NCBI GenBank assembly: GCA_945862535.1
Contig: CAMAYG010000003.1
Coordinates: 57,413 to 121,412, forward strand
Direction: 5' to 3'
Source of the DNA: Rickettsia typhi
GTDB taxonomy: Bacteria; Pseudomonadota; Alphaproteobacteria; Rickettsiales; UBA1997
DNA: 64,000 nt
Shown piece after piece: positions 47,747 to 57,702 of the stretch (positions are counted from its first letter, which is position 1; every line of letters starts with the position of its first letter). The position numbers and the translations under genes are program-made. The notes beneath the pieces were generated by a model. The model saw only the letters and a program-made list of their open reading frames with translations. It searched no databases and was not told the DNA's origin.

Positions 47747-50308
47747 GTGAAAAATATTTTTAGTAAAATCTTAAATATTGGTGCACCTAAAAGAATAGCC
47801 GCAAGTTTCCCAGATCAAGATTTCTTGCCCTATGTTGCCCATTACAATTCCGAAACGATAATTAATAAAAACGGCGAGTTAATGCAGACCATTAGAGTGG
47901 TTGGCTTGCCGAAAGATGCATCGTTCGAGAATTTTGCTAATTTAAGAAATGTTGTTAGAAAATCTATTGCTAATAATCTCGACAAAATATCCACAAAAAT
48001 AGAAAAAGAAAATATTGCCTTTTGGTTTCATACAATTCGTCGCAGTAAAAATATTAGATCTAACCCCGATGAAGTGACAAATTATTTTGCCAGATATGTT
48101 GATGATAAATGGAACGAAGAATCTCTGTGGGAAAAGCAATTTGTTAACGAATTTTATATCACAATTGTGATTGGTGGTCTCGATTATTCTATTCGTAACT
48201 TAAAAGCCTTTCTGGGTTCTTTCTCGAAAAATAATGTTTTTAAGGTGCATCAGAGCCACCTCGATAAATCGTTAAAAATCCTAACCAGCTTAACCGATTC
48301 GGTCTTAGAAGATGTTAAAATATTTGGGGCAAAAAAACTTTGTATTTATGAATGGGAAGGTGTGTTATATTCTGAGCAGATGCGATTTTTTAGCAAAATT
48401 GTTAATTTATCTCAAGATCGCTACCCCCTTGGCTTTAAAGATATATCATATGATTTAGTTCGTTCTAAAATTGCCTTCGGAGATAGGGAAATAGAGGTTC
48501 ACAGTCTAGAAGACAAAAATTTTGCTGCAATTTTATCGATAAAAGAATATCAGGAAACAAAAATTGCCAATATTGACAACATAATGAGGTTACCAATTCA
48601 GTTTATAATTACTCAATTTTTTGATTTAAATATCAATCAAAAAGAGCTTGAGCAATATGAATATCAAGACTACATCCTTAAAATTAGTGGCGATGAAGAA
48701 TTTAGAGAGATTTCTGGTATTAAAGAATTTTTTACTGGCTTAAGAGATGGTGATAAGCCAAAATACAGCTCTTCCCAAACCACAATTATGGTTATTTCGA
48801 ACGAATTTGAAAAATTAAAAACCGATCTAATTAAAATTAACGATCTCCTTTCTGCTATCGGTCAGCTGGCAATTCGTGAGGAATTGTTTTTGGAGCATTG
48901 TTTTTGGTCTCAATTACCAGGTAATTTTTATACCGTGGCAAGAAAAAAAGTTGCAAATATTAAAAATATAGCTGGATTCGCTTGTCTTAATAGTTTCCCT
49001 AGTGGTAGCTTTGCAGGAAATGCTTGGGGAAGTGCCTTAACCATTATGCGAACAATCATCGATACCCCTTATTTCTTTAATTTTCACTATCTTAATAATG
49101 GCAATAATTTAATCGTTGCCGATATTAATAATAAACAAAGTTATCTAATTAATTTTCTAATAACTCAATCCTCAAGATTCAACCCCAGAATCTTCTATTT
49201 TACTAATAGTAGTTCGTCTTTACCAGTAACTAAAGCGATCGATGGAGATTTTTACAATGTGCAAAATTTAATTAAAGAAAAATCGATAGATTTGTTTAAT
49301 TATAGCAGTGCAAAAACTCATAACTTAATATTAACAGAGTTATTGATCTCTTTTGTTTACAGCTTAATATCGGAACAGCAGTCTCAATCTTTGCTCTCGG
49401 AGCTGAAATTTGCAGAGGTTATCATCAAGGATTCGGCAATATTTAAGAAAATTAATAGCTTTACAGATGTGGTAGAGTTATTTAATCGTGGCGAAACTAG
49501 AAATTTGCATCAGGCATTAACTAACAACTGGATAAAAGGCAATTTTGCTAATATTTTCAATACTGCAAATGATTTAGAAAAGGATAAAAAGAACCCAATT
49601 AATTGGCAAAAAAGATTCTTAACCTTTAATTTTGAAGAAACCTACAGTAAGAAAGACTTAACTGTGCCAATATTAATCAATTTAATGTCCTTTGTTATCG
49701 AGAACTCTTTTAACGATAACGAGCCAAAAATTATTGTCTTAGATTCAGTTACCGATCTTTTTATCGATAAATCGAGCTTAAAATTATTATCATTAATAAC
49801 GAAAATTGCTAAAGATGCCAATGTTGTCATTCTTGCTTCATATTACGATCGCAACGATTTGCCAAAATTTGTCGACATTAAACAAGTCTTTGGCAGTTTT
49901 GCAAATGAAATTTATGCAATAAATAGCTATGTTAATGCTAATCACAAGAATGTTTTTCGTCTAAGTGATGAAGAATTTTCGGCCCTGCAACAAATGGAAG
50001 ACGACAACTACTTCTTATTAAAATACGGTCAAACCTCACTTATGGTTAGTGCAATGATTAACAACAATCGAGATTTGGCTGAGTTCATCGAAGGGAGCCC
50101 TACTGCCGTAATGATTACCGAAGAGATTTTGGAAGATATCGCTAAAGTTAAAGGTGGCAAACCTTTTTCTTCGGATGAATGGGTTGGTGATGCAATTAAT
50201 ATCTTAGGAGAAATCCATCAAGAGGAACATAAATCAATGGTCGAAGAAGAAAGAAAAAGAAAGGTCGCAGAGCAACAAAGATTACAAAAATTTGATACCG
50301 GCATCTAG
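47747..50308 (+). CDS. virB4: VirB4-family type IV secretion protein, degenerate (VirB4-II type)
   Basis: VirB4 is the large hexameric ATPase of type IV secretion. This 853-residue protein keeps the overall fold: the N-terminal LPYVAHYNSETIINKNGELM, the PGNFYTVARKK segment and the RFNPRIFYF strand. However, where Walker A should be, the sequence is NLIVADINNKQSYL (about residues 452-466), without G-x4-GK-S/T. Walker B reads KIIVLDSVTDLF, with the catalytic Glu replaced by Ser. It therefore probably cannot hydrolyse ATP. Rickettsiales encode a second VirB4 with such losses. The start is GTG; a 15-codon frame from ATG 47716 overlaps it. No other vir genes are in the window. Confidence 0.85.
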   Translation: MKNIFSKILNIGAPKRIAASFPDQDFLPYVAHYNSETIINKNGELMQTIRVVGLPKDASFENFANLRNVVRKSIANNLDKISTKIEKENIAFWFHTIRRSKNIRSNPDEVTNYFARYVDDKWNEESLWEKQFVNEFYITIVIGGLDYSIRNLKAFLGSFSKNNVFKVHQSHLDKSLKILTSLTDSVLEDVKIFGAKKLCIYEWEGVLYSEQMRFFSKIVNLSQDRYPLGFKDISYDLVRSKIAFGDREIEVHSLEDKNFAAILSIKEYQETKIANIDNIMRLPIQFIITQFFDLNINQKELEQYEYQDYILKISGDEEFREISGIKEFFTGLRDGDKPKYSSSQTTIMVISNEFEKLKTDLIKINDLLSAIGQLAIREELFLEHCFWSQLPGNFYTVARKKVANIKNIAGFACLNSFPSGSFAGNAWGSALTIMRTIIDTPYFFNFHYLNNGNNLIVADINNKQSYLINFLITQSSRFNPRIFYFTNSSSSLPVTKAIDGDFYNVQNLIKEKSIDLFNYSSAKTHNLILTELLISFVYSLISEQQSQSLLSELKFAEVIIKDSAIFKKINSFTDVVELFNRGETRNLHQALTNNWIKGNFANIFNTANDLEKDKKNPINWQKRFLTFNFEETYSKKDLTVPILINLMSFVIENSFNDNEPKIIVLDSVTDLFIDKSSLKLLSLITKIAKDANVVILASYYDRNDLPKFVDIKQVFGSFANEIYAINSYVNANHKNVFRLSDEEFSALQQMEDDNYFLLKYGQTSLMVSAMINNNRDLAEFIEGSPTAVMITEEILEDIAKVKGGKPFSSDEWVGDAINILGEIHQEEHKSMVEEERKRKVAEQQRLQKFDTGI

Positions 50309-50365
50309 CGTAAAATATTTATCTCAATTATAAATAGCCTCAATTATAAAATTGCTATTTAAACA

Positions 50366-53300
50366 ATGCAACATTACAACATTAACAAAATCAACATTGC
50401 GGAGCTTTATTCTTGGGACGGTCTAGAGTCTTTTAATCAAAAATTTCTTAAATTTTTAACTACTAATTTCCCTAATTTAGCTAATAATAATTTTATTGAG
50501 CTAAAAAATAACATCGACAAAAATTTGAAATACCAAGATCGCAAATTGTTTCTTGATTTAGCTTTGGCAATAGAGGATTTTCTAGTTCAGTTTTTTTTAA
50601 TTGAGAAAGAGATAGATTCATTAAAAACTAAGCTAGCAGAATCTAATATAATTTATCGAGCAAAACGAGATTTCGTTCAAAGATGTGTTGCAAAAAAATA
50701 TCTTAATTTAGAATTTCACAATAGTTTTAACGAAGATTTCTGGACTAATTTTAATTACCAAGACCTACTTTTAGATTTAGATATCGATTGCAACCTAGAT
50801 ATATCTGGGCTGGAAATGGCATTGTCAAAAAAAATTATTAATATCTTAGATGTTAATGCCAATGTTTTTGAGAATTTAAAATCGTCAAATTTATCTAATA
50901 ATTCCAATAAATACCACCAAAAAGATTCTTTTATTAACGAAGGATGCACCAGATCGCATAGTCATTTAGCGGAAAGGCTGGTGCTTTATAGTATCTGGGC
51001 ATTATCAAGTGCAAGTGGTATCAAATTTCATCGCAGAGGTACATTATTTAAACTGCCACAAAAAATTGACTACCAAAAACTTATACCAGAAAAGATAGAA
51101 TTTAAAAAAAGATTAGGCTTTAGTTTAACTACCGAAAGCACTGCTGTGGATTTTGCAGTCGATCAGGCTCGATATTGCATTATTTGCGATAAACAAGGCA
51201 AAGACTCTTGTTCAAAGGGTTTATTTGACAAGGAAAACAAGATTACAAAAGACTTTTTTGGAGCAAATCTAGCTGGTTGCCCTCTAGAGCAGAAAATATC
51301 TGAAATGAATTTGCTATATTCTCAGTCAAAAATAATTGCCGCTTTAGCATTGATTTGCCTTGATAACCCCCTAGTAATAGCTACTGGAAATAGAATTTGC
51401 AACGATTGTAGCAAGTCTTGTATTTTTCAGAAGCAAGATGCTGTTGATATTCCGCAGATCGAGAGCAAGATTATTGAGCAAATATTAGCTTTGCCATATG
51501 GCTTTGAAATTTACTCGCTGTTAACAAAATGGAATCCGTTAAATTTCAACAAACCAACAATTGCTAAATATTCTGGTAATAGAATTATGACGGTTGGGGC
51601 AGGGGTTTCTGGCTTTACCTTGTCGCATTACTTATTAAATGCTGGGCATTTAGTATTGTTGGTTGATGGTTTAAAAATCGACAATATTGACGAGATTTTA
51701 AATTTAAGCGGTAGAGAAAGCCTATACGAACCTCCTGCAAATATATTGAGCTTCAAGCCAATAAAAGATGTTGCTAAAATTATGCCAAACCTTGAGAATC
51801 GTAGCATTAGCGGTTTTGGTGGTGTTGCCGAATATGGCATTACCGCTCGCTGGAATAAAAATTTTCTTACAATTATTCAAATAATGCTATTACGTCGTGC
51901 CAATTTTGCCATGATTGGCGGTATTAGATTTGGCTCGACAATAGACGATATTCTAGCCTTTAATTTTTATAAATTCGACCATATCGCTTTGGCTTTGGGG
52001 GCGGGTAAGCCAAAAATTGCTAAATTTCCTGATTATAATTTTGCTAAGGGAATGAGAATGGCATCGGATTTTCTTATGAATTTGCATCTTGGCGAAGCTT
52101 TTAAGCAAGATATTTTTAGCAATTTGCAAATTAGAATGCCAGCGATTGTTCTTGGTGGGGGCTTGACCGCTGTTGATAGTGCATGCGAGATAATGTCTTA
52201 TTATCAAAGGCAAGTAAAGAAATTTGCAATAAAAACCAAGGAAATCATTGCTAAAATTGGTGAAAAATCTTTTTGGGATAGTTTGAGTTTGGAGCAAAGT
52301 CAAATAGCCCGAGAGTTCTTGCAACATGCTTCTTGCGAAGATTTGCAAAAATATTTACAAGACAATAAAATGGTAACCCTTGCTTATCACAAGAAAATCA
52401 ATCTTAGCCCTGCCTATCGCAATAATCACAAGGAGCTAATTGAGGCAATTGCCGAGGGGGTTAACATTGAAGAAGAAGTTGTTGTTCTTTCGGTCGAGGT
52501 CGATAGTTTTGAGAATTTAACGGCAGTTAATGTTGAGAAATTTGATAGCCAACTACAAGCAAAATCTTGCTTCAAGAAAGATTGTCGTAGTTTATTAATT
52601 GCATATGGCACCGAGCCAAATATTACAATTGTTACTACAGATAAAGTCTTAATTCCGCTAGAGAGAATTTCGGAGAGAACTCCAGAGAAAACCGCTAAAA
52701 TAGCAGATAGCGATAAAGAAAAAGAAGGTTTTCAATATTTTGCAAATAGCAAATCGCCAGAAGTTTTGGCAACCTTAGTCGAATTTAAAGGAAAAGAATT
52801 TAATTTTATTACTAAATTTATTACAGAAACTGGGCAGTCAATTAGTTATATTGGCGATTTACACCCCGATTTTAATGGCAGTGTTGTAAAAGCAATGGCT
52901 AGTGCTAAATTGGCGGCAAGGCAAATCGAAGAATTATTACCGCTTAGAAACAACATTACTATCCAAGAAGAGAGGGTGAAGAGTTTAGATTACCATCATT
53001 TTTTCTCGATAATATTTAAAGATTTTGTGCCAAAAATTGTCTCGATATTGCCACGAAATTCCAAGGTTAGCGAATTGATTATCTGCTCTCCTTTACTTAC
53101 TCGCAACAGCAGTATTGCACAAATATTTAATTTTAAAAATCTGCGACATCTCGATTTTTCCTTTAATCAAAAAGATGGCAATATAAAAGATAGCGATATT
53201 AATTATCGCCTTAAAACCAAAAATGTCCCGATGACATTGCTAGATATCGATTACAGCAAGAATTATCTACATTTTATGATTTTAAATCAGGGGTTTTCAA

Positions 53301-54040
53301 CTAATTTCATTAACTCTTATCTTGGAAAACAGCTTAATGTGCCGTGTTTTTTAATGGGGCCGGGTGGCGGAGATTGGCAATTTCGTTCCGCAACCAAGAA
53401 TTTATTACTGGCAAGCGATCGGGGCAATCAGTCTATTGTGGCAATTGCTAAAAGCTTAAAAGAGAAAAAAGGTGAAAATACTATTTTATTTAATTTTCAG
53501 CCTTATCAGACACTGCAAGATATTATGGCAATATTAGAATTTGCCAAAGAGGTTATAATTTGTAATTATAACGAAGTAAGTTATGGTAATGGTTTAATTG
53601 CCGAATTGCAAAATAAGAATGTCGATATAAATATCTCGTTTTATCGTAATAATGTTGCCTCTTATCTTAAAGAAATTGCTGAGAATAGCGATGTTATTAG
53701 GGCAAAAATGCTAGAAATTGGCTATGTTTTTGCTATCGGCAATCAAGACTTTCTTTGGGAAATTTCGCAAATTTATCGCGCGGATTTAAAAAATATATTG
53801 GCAACAGATCACCTAGCAATTGCCAGTATCAATGCCCCAATGCAATGTATGATGAAGGGTATTTGTGCAACTTGCCTACAAAGAAGAAAAACCAGCAACG
53901 ACGAATGGGAATATTTTTATTCTTGTGCTAGTCAAGATCAGTCCTTGGCAGATTTCGATTTTCGTCAATTAAAATGGCGGTGCGAACAAAATAACCTACT
54001 CGCCAAGGTAAATCAATTAGCATTAGTTTATCGAAATTAG
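50366..54040 (+). CDS. GltD/PyrK-like fused FAD and iron-sulphur oxidoreductase
   Basis: A 1224-residue multi-domain enzyme. The first 190 or so residues are helical with no recognised domain. Two cysteine clusters follow (CIICDKQGKDSC with LAGCPLEQK, and CNDCSKSCIFQKQ) like the ferredoxin-type N domain of GltD. The FAD site is VGAGVSGFTLSHYLL and the NADPH site is LGGGLTAVDSACEI. The C-terminal 300 residues resemble dihydroorotate dehydrogenase electron-transfer subunit PyrK, with MGPGGG and the [2Fe-2S]-type MQCMMKGICATCLQ. It is not ordinary glutamate synthase small subunit. The electron acceptor is unknown. Its last 18 bp overlap the valS stop. Confidence 0.8.
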   Translation: MQHYNINKINIAELYSWDGLESFNQKFLKFLTTNFPNLANNNFIELKNNIDKNLKYQDRKLFLDLALAIEDFLVQFFLIEKEIDSLKTKLAESNIIYRAKRDFVQRCVAKKYLNLEFHNSFNEDFWTNFNYQDLLLDLDIDCNLDISGLEMALSKKIINILDVNANVFENLKSSNLSNNSNKYHQKDSFINEGCTRSHSHLAERLVLYSIWALSSASGIKFHRRGTLFKLPQKIDYQKLIPEKIEFKKRLGFSLTTESTAVDFAVDQARYCIICDKQGKDSCSKGLFDKENKITKDFFGANLAGCPLEQKISEMNLLYSQSKIIAALALICLDNPLVIATGNRICNDCSKSCIFQKQDAVDIPQIESKIIEQILALPYGFEIYSLLTKWNPLNFNKPTIAKYSGNRIMTVGAGVSGFTLSHYLLNAGHLVLLVDGLKIDNIDEILNLSGRESLYEPPANILSFKPIKDVAKIMPNLENRSISGFGGVAEYGITARWNKNFLTIIQIMLLRRANFAMIGGIRFGSTIDDILAFNFYKFDHIALALGAGKPKIAKFPDYNFAKGMRMASDFLMNLHLGEAFKQDIFSNLQIRMPAIVLGGGLTAVDSACEIMSYYQRQVKKFAIKTKEIIAKIGEKSFWDSLSLEQSQIAREFLQHASCEDLQKYLQDNKMVTLAYHKKINLSPAYRNNHKELIEAIAEGVNIEEEVVVLSVEVDSFENLTAVNVEKFDSQLQAKSCFKKDCRSLLIAYGTEPNITIVTTDKVLIPLERISERTPEKTAKIADSDKEKEGFQYFANSKSPEVLATLVEFKGKEFNFITKFITETGQSISYIGDLHPDFNGSVVKAMASAKLAARQIEELLPLRNNITIQEERVKSLDYHHFFSIIFKDFVPKIVSILPRNSKVSELIICSPLLTRNSSIAQIFNFKNLRHLDFSFNQKDGNIKDSDINYRLKTKNVPMTLLDIDYSKNYLHFMILNQGFSTNFINSYLGKQLNVPCFLMGPGGGDWQFRSATKNLLLASDRGNQSIVAIAKSLKEKKGENTILFNFQPYQTLQDIMAILEFAKEVIICNYNEVSYGNGLIAELQNKNVDINISFYRNNVASYLKEIAENSDVIRAKMLEIGYVFAIGNQDFLWEISQIYRADLKNILATDHLAIASINAPMQCMMKGICATCLQRRKTSNDEWEYFYSCASQDQSLADFDFRQLKWRCEQNNLLAKVNQLALVYRN

Positions 54041-56653
54041 CAATTCTGGCGATTCGCTAATATTAAAGCTAGTAACATTGCAGACATTTTTTAGATCGTC
54101 GATAAAGTTTTGTAAAATTCTAGCATTATCTGGGTTGCAACCAATATTTACTGTTGGAATTGTGGTCTTTAGCGATAGATTATTTTCCGATTTCCATTTT
54201 CGGACCCTTGCGATGATTTCAAAGGTTATTTCTCCGCCGGCTTTGAGATCTGCCAATTCGCTCTTCGTAATAGTTAAATTATAAGCTTTGGCGCAATTGC
54301 CAAGGGCATTTATTGAGTTATTTTTGGCAAATTCTTCTGTAAATAGGGTGCTGTAAATTTCTTCGCATAAATGAGGAGTAAATGGAGCAAAAAGTTTTAA
54401 AATATTTTCAAGGCAATATTTAAGAGTAGTGATGGCACTTTGCTGTTGATTAGCGATTAATTGCTGTTCTTCTGGTGATAATTGGTTATTTAAGAGGTTT
54501 TCTGCCCATTTTTCTGCCTTTAGCCCGTAGCTACGAACTTTACAAATTTCAAGGTAATTGTCGCAGAAGTCGTTCCAAAAAAAGTTTTCGACAATTTCGC
54601 GGGCTTTGGCATAAGCAAAATTAGTAAATTCTTGCTCGTAACTTTTGATTGTTTGGTTTAATTTGTGCAAAATTAATAAATCGAAACTGCAAAACACTTT
54701 AGCATTAATATCTATAACATCAAAGTTCATCGAAGAGAATTTGGCAGCATTAAAAATTTTGGTAAGAAGTTTCTGCCCAATCTTAAAAACGTCTTCACTA
54801 TAAGCGGTGTCTGCACCAAGGTGCGAAGTTGCGGCCCAATAACGGACGACATCGGAGCCTTTTTCTTCTATTAAGGATTGTGGAGTGATAACATTGCCCT
54901 TAGATTTGCTCATTTTAGTTTTGTCGGAAGCAAGGCACCAGCCAGAAATCATTAGATTCTGCCACGGCAGAACCCCAAGATGGAAATTTGCTTTAACAAT
55001 AGTATAAAATGCCCAAGTTCTAATAATTTCATGTGCCTGCGGTCTTAAATCGGCAGGAAATAGCTTATTAAAGCTGTTATTAGTTGAAAAGTTAAATTTG
55101 TCGTTAATTCCTTTGGCGGTAATTTGTGGAGTTAAAGAAGATGTTGCCCAAGTGTCCATAATATCTGTTTCGGCAATAACTTCTTCTGCATCATAGCCTA
55201 AAGGTAAATCGACTGCCGGGTCTACGGGCAGTTGAGATTGGCTTGCAATAATCACTTTTCCTTCTTCACCCTTTCTTTTAGAAAACCACAACGGGAATTT
55301 AACACCAAAAAACCTTTGGCGAGATATGCACCAATCCCATGCAAGCCCTTCTATCCATTGCTCTAGCCTGATTTGCATATATTCAGGAAACCATTTGGCT
55401 TGCTTAACCTTGCTTTGCAACTCTTCCTTGTGATTTAGGATTTTAATAAACCATTGTGATGTTGGCAATATTTCAATAGGGACTCCAGATCTTTCGGCAC
55501 ATTTAACAATATGGATTATGGCGGTTTCTTTGGTTAATTTATTTGCCTCTTTAAGTTTGTTGATATTTTTTTCCTTGGCTTCTTTAATGCTAAGATCGTT
55601 GATTTTACCGTTTTGGCTAAGGATTATTTTTAGCGGTAATTGATGTTTTCTCCACCACCTGATATCTGTTTCGTCGCCAAAAGTGCAACACATTACCGCC
55701 CCAGTTCCTTTGTCTATTTGCACGAGCTGGTCGGCGATTATTGGTATTTCTTGATTATTGATTGGGTTAATGGCGGTGCTACCTGTTAGCCCTTCGTTAT
55801 TAGCATTTAACTCTTTTGTGATTAACGATTTAAATCTTTCGTCGTGAGGATTTATCATGATTGCAACACAGGCTTCGATTAATTCTGGCCTTGTTGTCAT
55901 TATTGTTAGATCTTGCTTATTTTGCGATAGTTGAAAGTTAATTTCATACATTTTGCCTTCGATTTCCTTGTCGATTAGGTCTGCCTGAGCTAAAGCGGTT
56001 TTGTCGGCAATGTCGAAAAATACTGGTTCACTCTTCTTTTCGACAAGATTTTTCTCGAATAAATCGATAAAAGAAGCCTGAGATATTTTCTGGACTTCTG
56101 GCGAAATGGTTTGATATTTTAAATTCCAATCTACCGAGAGGGCAATTGAATTAAATAGGTTTTCGAATTGTTCTTCGGCATCAAAAACCACCTCTTTGCA
56201 CTTGGCAACAAAAGAGCCTTTGCCGTTTTTTTCTTCGTAGATACTGGCCTTTTCGCCAATAATTTTTTCGACCAATCTTTCTGTTGGTAGACCGTTGTCG
56301 TCGAAACCAATAGGATAGCAAATATCTTTGCCCTGCATCCGCCAAAAACGGGCAATGAAATCTGCCTGAGTGTAGGAAAATATATGCCCCATGTGCAATA
56401 AGCCAGAAACCGTTGGCGGTGGAGTATCGATAACAAAGGTTTTGTCTCGCGGTTGGTTATTGTTAAAAGAATAGATTTTATGATCTTGCCAGTATTTTTG
56501 CCATTTCTTTTCGTTAATTTGATGTTGATATTTTGCGGGCAACTGATTTGGTTTTATATTTTCTGCCCTTGGGTTTTCTGCCCTTGGGTTTTCTGCCCTT
56601 GGGTTTTCTGCCGTTAGATTATTTGCAGTTAGATTTTTTTGTTGAGTTGTCAT
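54023..56653 (-). CDS. valS: valyl-tRNA synthetase, archaeal-type rickettsial lineage
   Basis: ValS charges tRNA-Val and edits threonine. The HIGH motif is GLLHMGH (after TPPPTVS), and KMSKSKGNVI is the KMSKS loop. FDDNGLPTERLVE, CISRQRFFGVKFP and RPQAHEIIRTWAFY are typical of the archaeal-genre ValRS known from Rickettsia, which lacks the C-terminal coiled coil of E. coli ValS. The start is well fixed because no other Met lies before HMGH. The N-terminus holds five 5-residue repeats (NLTAN, NLTAE, NPRAE x3). Length 876. Confidence 0.97.
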   Translation of the reverse strand: MTTQQKNLTANNLTAENPRAENPRAENPRAENIKPNQLPAKYQHQINEKKWQKYWQDHKIYSFNNNQPRDKTFVIDTPPPTVSGLLHMGHIFSYTQADFIARFWRMQGKDICYPIGFDDNGLPTERLVEKIIGEKASIYEEKNGKGSFVAKCKEVVFDAEEQFENLFNSIALSVDWNLKYQTISPEVQKISQASFIDLFEKNLVEKKSEPVFFDIADKTALAQADLIDKEIEGKMYEINFQLSQNKQDLTIMTTRPELIEACVAIMINPHDERFKSLITKELNANNEGLTGSTAINPINNQEIPIIADQLVQIDKGTGAVMCCTFGDETDIRWWRKHQLPLKIILSQNGKINDLSIKEAKEKNINKLKEANKLTKETAIIHIVKCAERSGVPIEILPTSQWFIKILNHKEELQSKVKQAKWFPEYMQIRLEQWIEGLAWDWCISRQRFFGVKFPLWFSKRKGEEGKVIIASQSQLPVDPAVDLPLGYDAEEVIAETDIMDTWATSSLTPQITAKGINDKFNFSTNNSFNKLFPADLRPQAHEIIRTWAFYTIVKANFHLGVLPWQNLMISGWCLASDKTKMSKSKGNVITPQSLIEEKGSDVVRYWAATSHLGADTAYSEDVFKIGQKLLTKIFNAAKFSSMNFDVIDINAKVFCSFDLLILHKLNQTIKSYEQEFTNFAYAKAREIVENFFWNDFCDNYLEICKVRSYGLKAEKWAENLLNNQLSPEEQQLIANQQQSAITTLKYCLENILKLFAPFTPHLCEEIYSTLFTEEFAKNNSINALGNCAKAYNLTITKSELADLKAGGEITFEIIARVRKWKSENNLSLKTTIPTVNIGCNPDNARILQNFIDDLKNVCNVTSFNISESPELLISIN
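56559..56633 (-). repeat. 15-bp in-frame tandem repeat in valS
   Basis: Three exact copies of a 15-bp unit (TTTTCTGCCCTTGGG on the plus strand) at 56559-56603 are followed by two diverged copies to 56633. The unit is a multiple of three, so copy number changes lengthen or shorten the valyl-tRNA synthetase N-terminus by five residues (NPRAE) without a frameshift. Confidence 0.9.
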
Positions 56654-56672
56654 GAGTTGATTCAGAGTGGTT

Positions 56673-57692
56673 TTAATTAGACATTTCGAGCATTTTAATC
56701 AATGGCTTCTTGGCATCTGCAATTTCTTGGTCGCTAAGCTCTATTAGACCGCCAAATGGCGAGTTGTTGCCGTATTTTAATACTGCATAGATTTTTTCGA
56801 TATTATTTAATTGCATATGGGGGCAATTATTGCAAAGGGTGCAACCTGCACTGTCGATAAATTTGCAATCGTAAAATTTACCATCTGGATTGCCTTTTTT
56901 CATTTGGTGCAAGATTTGCGGCTCGGTCAGGACGATAAATTCTTTTCCTTGGTGGTCTTTAGTAAATTGCAACAAGGAAGAAGTCGAGCCAATGTGATTG
57001 GCATAATTTAGTAAATGCTCTGGACATTCGGGATGGGCGATAATTAGGGCATTTGGATGGGCCACGGAAAGCCTGATTAACTCTTTTTCGCTAAATTGTT
57101 CGTGAACCATGCAACTGCCATTCCATAAAATTAGTTCTCGATTAGTCTTTTTTGCAAGATATCTGCCAAGATGTTGGTCTGGGGCAAAGATAATCTGTTG
57201 TTCTGGCGGTATTTGATTAATGATTTTTTCGGCATTGCTCGAAGTGACGATTATGTCGGACATTGCTTTGATTTTTGCAGAGCAATTAATATAGCTAATA
57301 ACTATTGCCTGCGGATAGCGATTCTTGAAAATTTGAAATTGCTTTGGCGGGCAAGAGCTTTCTAGGCTACAGCCAGCATTAAAATCTGGGATTAATACAT
57401 CTTTTTCTGGCGATAATATTTTGGCAACTTCGGCCATAAATTTTACTCCGCAGAATAAGATCTTTTGAGCTTTGTTATTGGAAGCTTTGCGAGATAAGTC
57501 TAGCGAGTCGCCAATGAAATCTGCGAGGTCTTGTATAGTGCTATTTTGGTAGTAATGGGCAAGAATTATGATGTTTTCTTGTTCCTTGATTCTGTTAATT
57601 TCTGCGACAAGGTCGATTTTGGCAGTTTCTTTTTTAAGTTCTTCGATTGAGATCTTGCTTTTGTTGTTGTTAATATTGGCTTGAATTGACAT
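56673..57692 (-). CDS. nadA: quinolinate synthase
   Basis: NadA makes quinolinate from iminoaspartate and DHAP in NAD synthesis. IILAHYYQNSTIQDLADFIGDSL opens the first domain (its first part is shown by ILAHYYQ and GDSL). Three cysteine ligands of the [4Fe-4S] cluster are likely in CGVKFM, the GSCMVHE/HPECP region and CTLCNNCPHM. The start at MSIQANINN lies 10 bp after trpS; an upstream ATG would overlap trpS by 53 bp. The 339-residue length fits. De novo NAD synthesis is often lost in intracellular Rickettsiales. Confidence 0.95.
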   Translation of the reverse strand: MSIQANINNNKSKISIEELKKETAKIDLVAEINRIKEQENIIILAHYYQNSTIQDLADFIGDSLDLSRKASNNKAQKILFCGVKFMAEVAKILSPEKDVLIPDFNAGCSLESSCPPKQFQIFKNRYPQAIVISYINCSAKIKAMSDIIVTSSNAEKIINQIPPEQQIIFAPDQHLGRYLAKKTNRELILWNGSCMVHEQFSEKELIRLSVAHPNALIIAHPECPEHLLNYANHIGSTSSLLQFTKDHQGKEFIVLTEPQILHQMKKGNPDGKFYDCKFIDSAGCTLCNNCPHMQLNNIEKIYAVLKYGNNSPFGGLIELSDQEIADAKKPLIKMLEMSN

Positions 57693-57702
57693 ATCTAATT
57701 TA

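Noticed and set aside
47716-47763. 15-codon frame starting at ATG 47716 and overlapping the virB4 start
   Set aside because: Could be a leader peptide for virB4, but such short frames arise easily by chance and nothing else supports it.
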